A stretch of DNA of 64,000 nt from Taklimakanibacter deserti (GTDB lineage Bacteria > Pseudomonadota > Alphaproteobacteria > Rhizobiales > Aestuariivirgaceae): assembly GCA_003574785.1 (NCBI GenBank), contig QORU01000003.1, positions 465,475-529,474 on the forward strand, read 5' to 3'. This document shows positions 54,675 to 63,851 of this stretch, piece after piece (the first letter of the stretch is position 1; every line of letters starts with the position of its first letter). The notes beneath the pieces are model-generated. The model was not told the DNA's origin, made no database searches, and worked only from the letters and a program-made list of their open reading frames with translations. Both the position numbers and the translations under genes were made by a program.

Positions 54675-56034
54675 GTCGTCGCTGTTCTGGCGGCTCGCCG
54701 GCCTGATCTCGGCCATACTTCTCGGCGGCGCCGCGGTGCTCGCCTTTGCCGCATCCAACTATGCCGAGACCGCCGCCGATGATGCCTATGACCGCGTGCT
54801 CTATGGCGCCGTGCGCCAGATCAGCGAGACGCTCTCGGCCGAGAACGGCGTGGTCGAGGCGCAAGTCCCGGTGTCGGCGCTCGAGACGCTGTCGATCTCG
54901 CGCAGTGCCAGGATCTATTACCGCATCGCGACCGCCGGTGCGGCGAATGTCACGGGCTACGACGATCTTCCCTTTCCGCCGGGCGCCGAAGCCGGCGGCG
55001 CCGGGCCATTCGTCGGCGATACGACATTCAGGGGCCACCCGATCCGGATCGCCGCCGTCGGGCGCTACTTCGCCGAAGCCAATGGCTGGGTCATGACCGT
55101 GGTCGGGCAGACGCTTGAGGCCCGCGATGCGCTTGCCCGTGATCTTACCTTCAAGGCCATGGTGCTGGTCGGCGTCATGAGCTTCCTGGCGCTCGCCGGC
55201 ATGATCGTGGCGATCAGGCTCGCCTTGCGGCCGCTTGCGGATATCGAGGCGGCACTGCTCAAGCGGCCGCCCAATGTGCTGACCCCTCTCGATGTCGAAG
55301 CCCCGGCCGAGATCGCCACCCTCATTTCCGCCATCAACAATTTCATGGAGCGCCTGGCGGGACGGCTCGCCGCCATGCAGCGCTTCATCGCCGATTCGGC
55401 CCACCAGATCCGCACGCCCTTGACGGCGCTCACCGGACAGGTCGAGCTGCTTGCCGCGGAAAAGGACCAGGCGAGACGCAAGCATCATATGGAGCGGGTC
55501 AAGGCGCGCACCGCCGAGCTCGCACGCCTCACCAACCAGCTGCTCAGCGACGCGATGGTCAGCCATCGCGCCGAAACCATGGGGCAGTCGGAGGTGGATG
55601 TGGCGATGCTGGCGCGCGAGGCGTTGGCCAGCGCCGTGCCGATCTCGCTCGACCGCGACATCACGGTCGCCTTCGACGCGCCGGCGGAACCCGCGGTAAT
55701 GCACGGCGATGCGGTGAGCCTCAGAGAGGCGTTCAAGAACGTCATAGAGAACGCCATCCAGCATGGCGCGCGTTCGCTCCTGCGCGTCGTCGTGCGCAAG
55801 ACAGGGACCGGAATCGAAATCGAAATCGCCGATGACGGGCCGGGGATTCCAGCCGAGCAGTGGCCACAGGCGACCGAACGGTTCTTCCGCGGCAAATCTT
55901 CAGGTCCGGGTTCCGGTCTCGGCCTCGCCATCGCCAAAGAGGTGATCCAAAATCATGGCGGCGAAATCCGGTTCGCGGCGGCGGAGGGGATATTCTCGGT
56001 GCTTTTCCGGTTCGATGGGATCAAGGCTTCATGA
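54664..56034 (+). CDS. Sensor histidine kinase (TctE-like)
   Basis: A 456-residue kinase with two membrane helices (about 11-30 and 167-186) around a 130-residue periplasmic sensor, then a HAMP-like linker, the phospho-acceptor His247 in FIADSAHQIRTPLTAL, the N box IENAIQHG, and G boxes DDGPGIP and GPGSGLGLAI. The sensor has the TctE-type N-terminal region. It overlaps the regulator by 11 bases and the following binding-protein gene by 4, so all three are coupled. Confidence 0.92.
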   Translation: MRSRSSLFWRLAGLISAILLGGAAVLAFAASNYAETAADDAYDRVLYGAVRQISETLSAENGVVEAQVPVSALETLSISRSARIYYRIATAGAANVTGYDDLPFPPGAEAGGAGPFVGDTTFRGHPIRIAAVGRYFAEANGWVMTVVGQTLEARDALARDLTFKAMVLVGVMSFLALAGMIVAIRLALRPLADIEAALLKRPPNVLTPLDVEAPAEIATLISAINNFMERLAGRLAAMQRFIADSAHQIRTPLTALTGQVELLAAEKDQARRKHHMERVKARTAELARLTNQLLSDAMVSHRAETMGQSEVDVAMLAREALASAVPISLDRDITVAFDAPAEPAVMHGDAVSLREAFKNVIENAIQHGARSLLRVVVRKTGTGIEIEIADDGPGIPAEQWPQATERFFRGKSSGPGSGLGLAIAKEVIQNHGGEIRFAAAEGIFSVLFRFDGIKAS

Positions 56035-57104
56035 CCAGGCGCTGCCATTCTCTCCTGGCTGTGATCTTTCTCGCGACAATGGCAAGCCTCGCCGCGGCCA
56101 AGGAGAATTACCGCTTTCCGGCGGTCGGACAGGAAACCGGCGTGCTCACCATCCATGCGGTCGCCGATCTCAGCGCCATCGAGCCGATGATCCGGGATTT
56201 CCAAGAGAGCCAGCCCGGCATCACGGTCGACTACACGGATTATCTGACCAACGAGCTCTATGATCTTCTCGTGGCGCAATGCGCCAAAGGCGAAACGATG
56301 GCCGACATCGTCATCTCGTCCTCGGTCGACCACATCGCCAAGCTCGCCAATGACGGCTGCGCCCAAACCTATTCCTCGCTCAACACCAGCCGCACCCCGG
56401 ATTGGGCGAAATGGCGCGACGAGGTCTTCGGCTTCACCTTCGAGCCGGCGGTCATCGTCTATAACCGCAATCTGGTTCCCGCGGCCGACGTCCCGCGCAC
56501 GCATCATGATCTCGCCGAGCTGCTCAGGACCAAGCCTCAGCTCTATGACGGCAAGATCGGCACCTACGATATCGAGCAGTCGGGCATCGGCTATCTCTTT
56601 GCCTTCTTCGACACGCAGCAGTCGAATATCTTCGGCCGGCTGCTCGAAAGCTTCGGGCGCTCGCGCGCGGCGTTGCGCTGCTGCACCGGTGAGTTGCTGG
56701 CGCGGATCGAATCGGGCGAATTGCTGATTGGCTACAATCTCCTGAGCTCCTATGCCTATGGCCGCTACAAGGCCGGCGCGCCGATCGGCATCGTCATGCC
56801 GCGCGACTACACGCTGGTTCTGAGCCGCACCGCGATGATCCCCAAGACGGCAGGGCATCCGGATCTCGGCCGGAAATTCCTCGATTATGCCGTGTCGAGC
56901 CGCGGACAGGCGGTGGCGGCGGAGAAGTCCTTCTTCTTCTCCTTCGACCGGCCGGTGCCGCCGGGGGTAGATGCGGTCGATCCGGGCACGGGCTCGGGCG
57001 TCTATCGGCCGATCGTCATCGGTCCGGCCTTGCTCTCGACCCTCGACCGGCAGAACCGCCGGCGGTTCCTCTCCGAATGGAAGGCGTCCATGGAGCGGGA
57101 CTAG
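56031..57104 (+). CDS. Periplasmic solute-binding protein of the iron/ABC type 2 fold
   Basis: A 357-residue exported protein with a signal peptide (cleaved near SLAAA) and an ABC-type binding protein fold: LTIHAVADLSAIEPMI, then a GETMADIVISSSVDH hinge region and GYNLLSSYAYGRYKAG. It resembles ferric-type binding proteins. No permease follows; instead it is translationally coupled to the sensor kinase. It may act as a ligand receptor for the kinase rather than in uptake, as in TctD/E-like systems with an extra binding protein. Confidence 0.8.
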   Translation: MTRRCHSLLAVIFLATMASLAAAKENYRFPAVGQETGVLTIHAVADLSAIEPMIRDFQESQPGITVDYTDYLTNELYDLLVAQCAKGETMADIVISSSVDHIAKLANDGCAQTYSSLNTSRTPDWAKWRDEVFGFTFEPAVIVYNRNLVPAADVPRTHHDLAELLRTKPQLYDGKIGTYDIEQSGIGYLFAFFDTQQSNIFGRLLESFGRSRAALRCCTGELLARIESGELLIGYNLLSSYAYGRYKAGAPIGIVMPRDYTLVLSRTAMIPKTAGHPDLGRKFLDYAVSSRGQAVAAEKSFFFSFDRPVPPGVDAVDPGTGSGVYRPIVIGPALLSTLDRQNRRRFLSEWKASMERD

Positions 57105-57194
57105 CGGCGATCGGTAGCGAATTTCGCCCCTTCTTGACGGCATCTGGAAATAACGCGGCCGCGGCGCCATATATTCATATCAGGAGCGCTGGCC

Positions 57195-58595
57195 ATGAAA
57201 TTGGTACGCTTGGCCCTTTTGGCGGCTGTTCTGGCTGTGGCGGCAGGTGCTCTTCTCTCTCCGGCGACGGCGGAGACGGGCGCGCCCAAGGTCGCCCTAT
57301 TGATCGAGATCGACGGCGCCATTGGCCCCGCGACGGCCCGGCTGGTGAAGGACGGCTTGGCCTCGGCGACCGAAAGACGCGCCGAAGTGGTCATCCTGCG
57401 CCTCAACACGCCGGGCGGACTTGCCACCAGCATGCGCGAAATCATCGCCGATGTGCTCGCCTCTCCTGTCCCCGTCGTCGGCTATGTAGCACCCTCCGGC
57501 GGCCATGCGGCAAGCGCCGGCACCTATATCCTCTATGCGACGCATGTGGCGGCCATGGCGCCGGGCACCAATCTCGGCGCTGCGACGCCGGTCGAGATCG
57601 GAGCACCTTTCCCGGGGCTTCCGAGCGGGGAGGACGGCAACAAGGACACCACCGGCAAGGATGAAAAGAATCCGGCACCGTCCGCTCCGCCCAAGGATGC
57701 GATGTCGGCGAAAGCCACCAACGATGCCGTCGCCCTCATCCGCAGCTTGGCGGAGCTGCATGGACGCAACGCCGACTGGGGCGAAAAGGCGGTGCGCGAA
57801 GCGGCAAGCCTCTCGGCCAACGCAGCCCTCGATCAACGCGTCATCGATCTGGTGGTCCCCGACATCAACGGCCTGCTCCAGTCGATCGATGGACGCAAGG
57901 TCGAGATTGCCGGCAGCCCACGGAGCCTCCAGACGAAAGGGTTGCCGGTCGAAACATTCGAACCCGGCTGGCTTATCCGTCTCCTGGCGGTGATCACCGA
58001 TCCCAATATCGCCATCCTGCTCATGATCGTCGGCGTCTATGGCATCATTTTCGAATTCATGAGCCCCGGCGCGGTCGCGCCCGGCGTCATCGGCACGATC
58101 AGCCTGCTGCTCGGCCTCTACGCGCTCAACCTCCTGCCCATCGACTATACCGGCCTTGCTCTGATGCTGCTCGGCATCGGCTTCCTCATCGTCGAGGCCT
58201 TCAACCCGACGGTCGTTCTCGGCGTCGGCGGTCTTGCGGCCTTCCTCCTCGGCGCGGCGATGCTGTTCAGGGTACAGGCTCCGGGCTATCAGCTGTCCTG
58301 GACCATCATGGCCGTCGCGGCGGCGCTGATGGCCGGGCTGTTCGTCCTCACCGGCCGGTATCTGTGGAGCGCACGCAAGAACCCGGTGCGGGTCGGGGCT
58401 CAGGCCATGCGTGGAAGCTCCGCCGAGATCCTCGACTGGTCGGAGCATTCGGGCCACGTGCTGGCGCAAGGCGAGCGCTGGCGGGCGCAAAGCGATGAAA
58501 TGCTCAGGGCCGGCGATGAGGTGGAAATTGCCGACGTGAAAGACTTGACTCTCACCGTGCGCCGTCGCCGGACCAGCTTGGGAGAACCTCCATGA
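57195..58595 (+). CDS. NfeD-family membrane-bound serine protease (long form)
   Basis: A 466-residue protein: signal peptide, a ClpP-like protease domain ([11 protein letters not shown], then the nucleophile Ser107 in [11 protein letters not shown]; a Lys near residue 173 in AMSAKATND is the probable partner), four or more membrane helices, and a C-terminal OB-fold NfeD domain. An acidic Gly/Lys insert near 140-165 separates the halves of the protease. Long NfeD proteins cleave stomatin-type partners, and the next gene encodes one with a 4-base overlap. Confidence 0.93.
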   Translation: MKLVRLALLAAVLAVAAGALLSPATAETGAPKVALLIEIDGAIGPATARLVKDGLASATERRAEVVILRLNTPGGLATSMREIIADVLASPVPVVGYVAPSGGHAASAGTYILYATHVAAMAPGTNLGAATPVEIGAPFPGLPSGEDGNKDTTGKDEKNPAPSAPPKDAMSAKATNDAVALIRSLAELHGRNADWGEKAVREAASLSANAALDQRVIDLVVPDINGLLQSIDGRKVEIAGSPRSLQTKGLPVETFEPGWLIRLLAVITDPNIAILLMIVGVYGIIFEFMSPGAVAPGVIGTISLLLGLYALNLLPIDYTGLALMLLGIGFLIVEAFNPTVVLGVGGLAAFLLGAAMLFRVQAPGYQLSWTIMAVAAALMAGLFVLTGRYLWSARKNPVRVGAQAMRGSSAEILDWSEHSGHVLAQGERWRAQSDEMLRAGDEVEIADVKDLTLTVRRRRTSLGEPP

Positions 58596-59356
58596 TGCTC
58601 GACTATCTCGCTTATCTGGTGCTCGCCGTCATCGTCATCCTGTTCTTCACCTCGGCCATACGGATCCTGCGCGAGTATCAGCGCGGCGTCATCTTCACCC
58701 TCGGACGCTTCACCGGCGTGAAGGGGCCGGGCCTCATCGTCCTCATTCCCTTCGTGCAGCAGATGGTACGGGTAGACCTGCGCGTCGTGGTGCAGGACGT
58801 GCCGCCGCAGGACGTGATCTCGCGCGACAACGTTTCGGTCAAGGTGAACGCCGTCCTCTATTTCCGCATCGTCGATCCGGAGCGCGCGATCATCAAGGTC
58901 GAAGACTTCATGGCGGCGACGAGCCAGCTCGCACAGACCACCTTGCGCTCGGTCCTCGGCAAGCATGAGCTCGACGAAATGCTGGCGGAACGCGACCGAC
59001 TCAACAGCGACATCCAGGAGATCCTCGATCAGCAGACCGACGCCTGGGGCATCAAGGTCACCAATGTCGAGATCAAGCATGTCGATCTCAATGAAAGCAT
59101 GATTCGCGCCATCGCCAAGCAGGCGGAGGCCGAGCGGTTGCGCCGCGCCAAGGTGATCAATGCCGAGGGCGAGCAGCAGGCGGCAGAGAAGCTCGTGGAG
59201 GCAGGCCGCATGCTCGCCCAGGAATCGCAGGCGATGCAACTGCGCTATTTCGCGGCACTCCACGACATCGCCGGCGAACGGTCATCGACCGTGGTCTTTC
59301 CCATACCCATAGACCTGTTCGCGCATCTGAAAGCTGCGGCCGGCGAAACGAAGTAG
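58592..59356 (+). CDS. Slipin (stomatin/SPFH family) membrane protein
   Basis: A 254-residue SPFH-domain protein: one N-terminal membrane helix, then [14 protein letters not shown] and [10 protein letters not shown], the conserved [20 protein letters not shown] segment, and a C-terminal coiled coil rich in Ala/Glu/Gln ([23 protein letters not shown] region). It oligomerises in the inner membrane and is the usual partner of NfeD. A C-terminal FFxLP-like cleavage site is not obvious. Confidence 0.95.
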   Translation: MMLDYLAYLVLAVIVILFFTSAIRILREYQRGVIFTLGRFTGVKGPGLIVLIPFVQQMVRVDLRVVVQDVPPQDVISRDNVSVKVNAVLYFRIVDPERAIIKVEDFMAATSQLAQTTLRSVLGKHELDEMLAERDRLNSDIQEILDQQTDAWGIKVTNVEIKHVDLNESMIRAIAKQAEAERLRRAKVINAEGEQQAAEKLVEAGRMLAQESQAMQLRYFAALHDIAGERSSTVVFPIPIDLFAHLKAAAGETK

Positions 59357-59371
59357 CGCCGGCGCCGCCCC

Positions 59372-60073
59372 TCACATGGGCCCGCGGCCATGCGCTTCGG
59401 CTTCTCCAGCGCGGGACTTGAGCCAGTAGCCGACGGCCACCACCAGGGCGGCGCCGACGGCGGCTATCACATAGACGATATTGGAATGCGGCTCGATGGC
59501 GAAGCGGTCGGCGACGATATGATCGGTGGCGATCATCTCGCCGGCGATCCAGCCGAGAAGGGCAGCACCCGCCCAGACGATGATCGGGAACTTCTCGATC
59601 ATCTTCATGATGATCTGCGAACCGACCATGATGAGCGGGATGGACAGAGCGAGACCGAAGCCGAACAGCCAGGGATCGCCCTTCGATACCGCGGCAATGG
59701 CGACGACGTTGTCGAGGCTCATCACCGCATCAGCGATGGCGATCGTCCACACCGCCTTATAAAGCTTGTCGGAGGCGGCGATGTTCTTCTCTTCAGCCTC
59801 CTCGCCCTTGGCGAGCTTCACGGCGATCCACAGGAGGAGAAGTCCGCCCACGACCTTGAGGAACGGAATGACCAGGAGATGGGCGATGACCGCGGCGAAA
59901 ATGATGCGCAGCAGGATAGCGACGCCGGCACCCAGCACGATGCCCCAGGTCCGCACATTCGGCGGCAGCGAGCGGCAGGCCAGCGCGATGACGACGGCAT
60001 TGTCGCCCGAGAGCAGGAGATCGATCCAGATGATCTGAAGGATGGCGAAGGAGCTGGCCAGCAAATAGTCCAT
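59372..60073 (-). CDS. TerC/YjbE-family integral membrane protein
   Basis: A 233-residue protein with seven predicted membrane helices. The acidic-rich motifs LLLSGDNAVVIALA and DAVMSLDNVVAIAAVS are diagnostic of TerC proteins, thought to export manganese or other metals. A Mn-sensing yybP-ykoY riboswitch was looked for upstream but not seen. It is convergent with the slipin gene, 15 bases apart. Confidence 0.92.
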   Translation of the reverse strand: MDYLLASSFAILQIIWIDLLLSGDNAVVIALACRSLPPNVRTWGIVLGAGVAILLRIIFAAVIAHLLVIPFLKVVGGLLLLWIAVKLAKGEEAEEKNIAASDKLYKAVWTIAIADAVMSLDNVVAIAAVSKGDPWLFGFGLALSIPLIMVGSQIIMKMIEKFPIIVWAGAALLGWIAGEMIATDHIVADRFAIEPHSNIVYVIAAVGAALVVAVGYWLKSRAGEAEAHGRGPM

Positions 60074-60240
60074 GACAACGCCGATATGAGGGAGATTTGC
60101 CCAAAATCCAAGAGCTAAAGCGCGAGACCTTCAGATCGGGTCGCCTCTGTGCTTTATCCTTTTGTTGCGTATGGTCTTTTCGGAAGGCAGATGCCGCTCT
60201 TCCGGCCAGGTGGCGCAAGCGAATCGCGGGCGACAATCCT

Positions 60241-60552
60241 TCATGCCCCCCGCAATGCGGCGTTCACGGCCGTCAATCCGTGCGCGGACGGATTCGTGCC
60301 GGTGGTCACGTTCGGGTTGAGCGGATTTGCGGGTGCAGCCGGCGGAATCCCCAAAGCCTGGGTGGATGTCTTCCGGCGGCAGGTATCGTGCGCGACGGCA
60401 CGCTTCTTCACGATCTTGACTTTCAGCCCTCGAGCGGCGAGGTAGACTGCGCAAGCAAGGCCGTCGTGGTCCGCGCCGACAATAAGAATACCGCTCGTCT
60501 CTCCATGCATGTCCATTTCATCTGTCCGGCTCGCGGCTTCGCGCTGCGTCAA
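60241..60552 (-). pseudogene. Remnant of an FAD/NAD(P)-dependent phytoene-desaturase-like oxidoreductase
   Basis: Residues about 21-53 of this frame read GILIVGADHDGLACAVYLAARG then LKVKIVKKRAV, which closely matches the N-terminal FAD-binding start of phytoene-desaturase-like oxidoreductases (GAGHNGLACAAYLA), but the second Gly of the loop is Asp and the frame ends after about 50 unrelated residues. No downstream part of such an enzyme is present, so this is probably a truncated and decayed copy. The rest of the 547-base gap (60074-60620) holds nothing recognisable. Confidence 0.45.
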
Positions 60553-60620
60553 TGGCGGGTCGCATTAGAGACACAATCGGCGCTAGGATTCGGCCAGCTT
60601 TCAAAGAAAAGGGAAACATA

Positions 60621-61097
60621 ATGCGTAAGCTCGCTTTGGCCGCCGCTGTCGTGGCAGCGCTCGGCCTCTCCGCTTCGGCGGCAGATGCGAAATCGGGGGT
60701 CAAGATCGGGGTGCTGACATGCTCGGTGGAGGGCGGTGTCGGCCTGATTCTGGTATCGTCGAAGAAGGTCAATTGCGTCTATCAGCCCTCGGGCGGGGGA
60801 CGGGTGGAGCGCTACGAGGGGCGCATCCGTAAATTGGGGGTGGATATCGGAGTCACGAACCAGACCATCCTCGCCTGGGCGGTTTTCGCCCCGGGTAAGA
60901 CCAAGCGGGGCGCGCTCGAGGGGACCTATGTCGGGGCGAGCGCCGAAGCCACGATCGTGGCCGGTCTCGGCGCCAATGTCCTCATCGGGGGTTTTAAAAA
61001 AACCATTTCGTTACAACCGCTTAGCGTCCAGGTCCAAACCGGCCTCAATATCGCGGCGGGTGTCGCCGGCCTCTATCTGGATTTCGTGCGCAGATAG
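60621..61097 (+). CDS. DUF992 family exported protein
   Basis: A 158-residue protein with a signal peptide (cleaved near ADAKS) and the DUF992 pattern: KIGVLTCSVEGGVGLI with a conserved Cys, VNCVYQP, then a Gly-rich repeat region ending GVAGLYLDF. The family is confined mainly to alphaproteobacteria, often in several copies; its role is unknown. A 7-base hairpin (61109-61135) follows. Confidence 0.88.
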   Translation: MRKLALAAAVVAALGLSASAADAKSGVKIGVLTCSVEGGVGLILVSSKKVNCVYQPSGGGRVERYEGRIRKLGVDIGVTNQTILAWAVFAPGKTKRGALEGTYVGASAEATIVAGLGANVLIGGFKKTISLQPLSVQVQTGLNIAAGVAGLYLDFVRR

Positions 61098-61108
61098 CGA
61101 ATCCATAA

Positions 61109-61135
61109 AGCGCGATAGCCTTCGGTCTTCGCGCT
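61109..61135 (+). terminator. Weak terminator-like hairpin after the DUF992 gene
   Basis: AGCGCGA (61109-61115) and TCGCGCT (61129-61135) form a 7-base stem with a 13-base loop 11 bases after the DUF992 stop. No T-run follows, so termination strength is doubtful. Confidence 0.35.
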
Positions 61136-61142
61136 CATCACA

Positions 61143-61672
61143 TTGTTTGCACGCGATCTTCGGAAAATGATCGGATGGCCGGGGTGTACCGGCTCAATGT
61201 GGCTATGCGTCCCTATACAAGAAACGGCCGATATCGCATTTTCCGCAGATCAGCCGCGCCGATCGAACCTTTTGCTGGCGCTGCCCTGTATCGACCCCTA
61301 TCGCGAACATCGCGCCGGCGGGTGGCGGCAAACCGACATGCGGCTGATCGAAGGGCTGATGCGCGCACGCGCTTGCAAGGCAAAGCGATCTTTTCGCTGC
61401 CTTTGCGGCAGACGATCAAGAAGCTGGAGGCGGCCGGGATCAGCGCGCCGGACGGTCTTGCCTATCTCGCCTACGAGCTGTTGAGTTGCGGCGTCATCGT
61501 GCATCAGGGGAGCGCCGGCATGGCGATGGCCGGCATAGCCGCCGACATACCGCACGTGATGATCAGAACGGACGCCGCAAGGGCCGGTCCCGCTTGCCCA
61601 TGTCCCAGAATTGCACGGTGCCTGCGATTGCCACTTGTCATCACCGCAATTCGGCGCAAGCATAGGACCTGA
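61143..61672 (+). other. Gene-poor region with overlapping unconvincing frames
   Basis: This stretch lies in the 656-base gap between the DUF992 and EF-G-like genes. Two overlapping frames exist. One opens with a plausible hydrophobic, protein-like piece (SNLLLALPCIDPYREH near 61270); the other carries a Gly/Ala-rich piece further on (LAYLAYELLSCGVIVHQG near 61460). Neither has a full domain and the sensible parts lie in different frames that switch near 61370, as expected of a frameshifted, decayed gene. No function assigned. Confidence 0.3.
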
Positions 61673-61753
61673 GGAGCCGCCCCCGACGGGGTTTCCTCGG
61701 CACGAGACGGGCGGTCCCGGACGGCATTGGCGCAGTCAAAAGGGAGGTCCCGA

Positions 61754-63811
61754 ATGAGTACAAATGGCAGAGAACGTCAGGGTCCCAGGTGTATCGCACT
61801 TGTGGGCCCCTATCTGAGCGGCAAGACCACGCTTCTCGAAGCCATTCTGTTCCGCCTCGGCGCCATACCGCGCCAGGGGAAGGTTGCCGACAAAACCACC
61901 GTCGGCGATGCCGCCCCCGAGGCGCGGGCGCATGGCATGAGCGTCGAGCTCAACGCGGCCACAGTCCAGTTCATGGACGAGAGCTTCACTTTCATCGATT
62001 GCCCCGGCTCCATCGAATTCGGCCAGGAGGCGCGTGCAGCGCTAGCCGGCTGCGATGCGGCCGTCGTCGTCTGCGAGCCCGACGATAAGAAAGTGCCGGC
62101 GCTGCAGCTGATCCTGAAGCAGCTCGATGACCTCAAGATCCCCCGTTTTATCTTCATCAACAAGATCGACCGCAGCGAGGGAAGACTGCGCGATGTATTG
62201 AGCTATCTGCAGCCGGCGAGCTCGACACCGCTGCTCTTGCGCCAGATCCCGATCTGGAAGGACGAAATCGTGCGCGGCTTCGTCGATCTCGCCCTCGAGC
62301 GCGCCTTCGTCTATCGCGAGCATGCGCCGAGCGAAGTCGTCGACATGCCGGCAGACATGCTCGACCTGGAAAAGGAAGCGCGCTTCGCCATGCTCGAAAA
62401 GCTCGCCGACTATGACGACGAGCTGATGGAGCAGTTGCTCTCCGACATCGAGCCGCCGCGCGACCGCGTCTTCGTCGACTTGACCCGCGATCTTTCGGAA
62501 GGGCTGGTCACCCCGGTCTTGTTCGGCTCGGCGGAGAACGGCAACGGCATCTTCCGGCTCATGAAGGCGCTCAGGCATGAGGCGCCGGCCGTCGGCGCGA
62601 CGGCCAAGCGGCTGGGGCTCGCGGATGCGAACGGCACCGCCGTCCTGCAGGTCCTCAAGACCTTCCATACCGCCCATGGCGGCAAGCTGTCGCTGTCGCG
62701 CGTCCTTTCGGGAACGATCGCCGACAGCGCCACGGTCTATGGCGGCAAGGGGCAGGATGCGCGCATCGCCGGCATGTTCACGCTGCTGGGCTCGACGCCG
62801 CAGAAGATCGGCAAGGCCGAGACCGGCGACACGGTGGCGCTCGGCAAGCTCGACAACATGGCGACGGGGGAAACGATCTCCACCGCCAAGGGCACGACGA
62901 AGCAGCTCACCAAGCTCGACGTAGCACCCGGCGTCTATGGCCTTGCCATCTCGGTCGCCGACCGCAAGGACGAGGTGAAGCTGACGAGCGCCATCGCCAA
63001 GCTCATGGAGGAAGATCCCTCGTTGTCGCTCGAGCAGAACCAGAGCACGCATGAGATGGTGATGTGGGGGCAAGGCGAGATGCATCTGCGGGTGGCGCTG
63101 GAACGGCTCATGGGCAAGTTCGGCGTCCAGGCGCATGCCAGGCCTCGACGCATCGACTATCGCGAAACCATCCGCAAGCCGGTGCAGATCCGCGGCCGCC
63201 ACAAGAAGCAGTCGGGCGGGCATGGGCAGTTCGGCGATATCGTCGTCGAAATCAAGCCACTGGCGCGGGGCTCAGGCTTCACCTTCACCGACACGATCAG
63301 CGGCGGCGTGGTGCCGAAGCAATATATCCCCGCCGTCGAAACCGGCGTCCGCGACTGGATGGGGCAGGGTCCTCTCGGTTTCCCGGTCGTCGACTTCACC
63401 GTCAACCTCTCCGACGGCTCCTATCATGATGTCGATTCCTCGGAAATGGCGTTCAAGACGGCGGCCCGCATCGCCATGACCGACGGCATGCCGCAATGCT
63501 CGCCGGTGCTGCTCGAGCCGATCGTTGCGGTCGAACTGCATGTGCCGAGCGATGCGACCTCGAAGGTCAACCAGATCGTCTCGGGCCACAGAGGCCAGCT
63601 TCTCGGCTTCGACAACCGCGAGGGCTGGTCGGGCTGGGATACGGTCAAGGCGCATATGCCGGAAAGCGAGATCGGCTCGCTCATCATCGAGCTCCGATCG
63701 GCGACGGCGGGCGTCGGCACCTTCGTGTTCAAGCACGATCATATGTCGGAGCTGACTGGCCGGCTCGCCGACCAGGTGGTGACCCACCGCAAGGCCACGC
63801 TCGCGGCCTAG
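61754..63811 (+). CDS. EF-G-like GTPase superfamily protein with divergent G domain
   Basis: A 685-residue protein with the five-domain plan of elongation factor G. The P-loop is GPYLSGKTT (18-26) and the guanine motif NKID (136-139) is intact. But the G3 motif, DTPGH in EF-G, is DCPGS (82-86): the catalytic His is Ser. Switch I is reduced as well (no RGIT stretch). Domains III-V look complete, with GQGEMHLRVALERL, the domain IV QSGGHGQFGDIV, and EPIVAVELHVPSD. The start follows a GGGAGG site. It may be an alternative ribosome-recycling or regulatory factor with weak GTP hydrolysis. Confidence 0.85.
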   Translation: MSTNGRERQGPRCIALVGPYLSGKTTLLEAILFRLGAIPRQGKVADKTTVGDAAPEARAHGMSVELNAATVQFMDESFTFIDCPGSIEFGQEARAALAGCDAAVVVCEPDDKKVPALQLILKQLDDLKIPRFIFINKIDRSEGRLRDVLSYLQPASSTPLLLRQIPIWKDEIVRGFVDLALERAFVYREHAPSEVVDMPADMLDLEKEARFAMLEKLADYDDELMEQLLSDIEPPRDRVFVDLTRDLSEGLVTPVLFGSAENGNGIFRLMKALRHEAPAVGATAKRLGLADANGTAVLQVLKTFHTAHGGKLSLSRVLSGTIADSATVYGGKGQDARIAGMFTLLGSTPQKIGKAETGDTVALGKLDNMATGETISTAKGTTKQLTKLDVAPGVYGLAISVADRKDEVKLTSAIAKLMEEDPSLSLEQNQSTHEMVMWGQGEMHLRVALERLMGKFGVQAHARPRRIDYRETIRKPVQIRGRHKKQSGGHGQFGDIVVEIKPLARGSGFTFTDTISGGVVPKQYIPAVETGVRDWMGQGPLGFPVVDFTVNLSDGSYHDVDSSEMAFKTAARIAMTDGMPQCSPVLLEPIVAVELHVPSDATSKVNQIVSGHRGQLLGFDNREGWSGWDTVKAHMPESEIGSLIIELRSATAGVGTFVFKHDHMSELTGRLADQVVTHRKATLAA

Positions 63812-63817
63812 CATAGA

Positions 63818-63851
63818 GCGCCGGGCTTTTCTCGTAGAATTGGCCCGGCGC
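63818..63851 (+). terminator. Terminator-like hairpin after the EF-G-like gene
   Basis: Nine-base arms GCGCCGGGC (63818-63826) and GCCCGGCGC (63843-63851) with a 16-base loop lie 6 bases after the stop. Only a weak pyrimidine-rich tail follows. The remaining 149 bases to the window end show no gene; they contain CGAAAACCGGGATGGCCGGG, similar to the extragenic palindromes at 32.1 and 46.7 kb. Confidence 0.6.

Noticed and set aside
60074..60240. yybP-ykoY manganese riboswitch before the TerC-type gene
   Set aside because: Such leaders are common before TerC genes, but I could not find the conserved internal loops in the 5' region.
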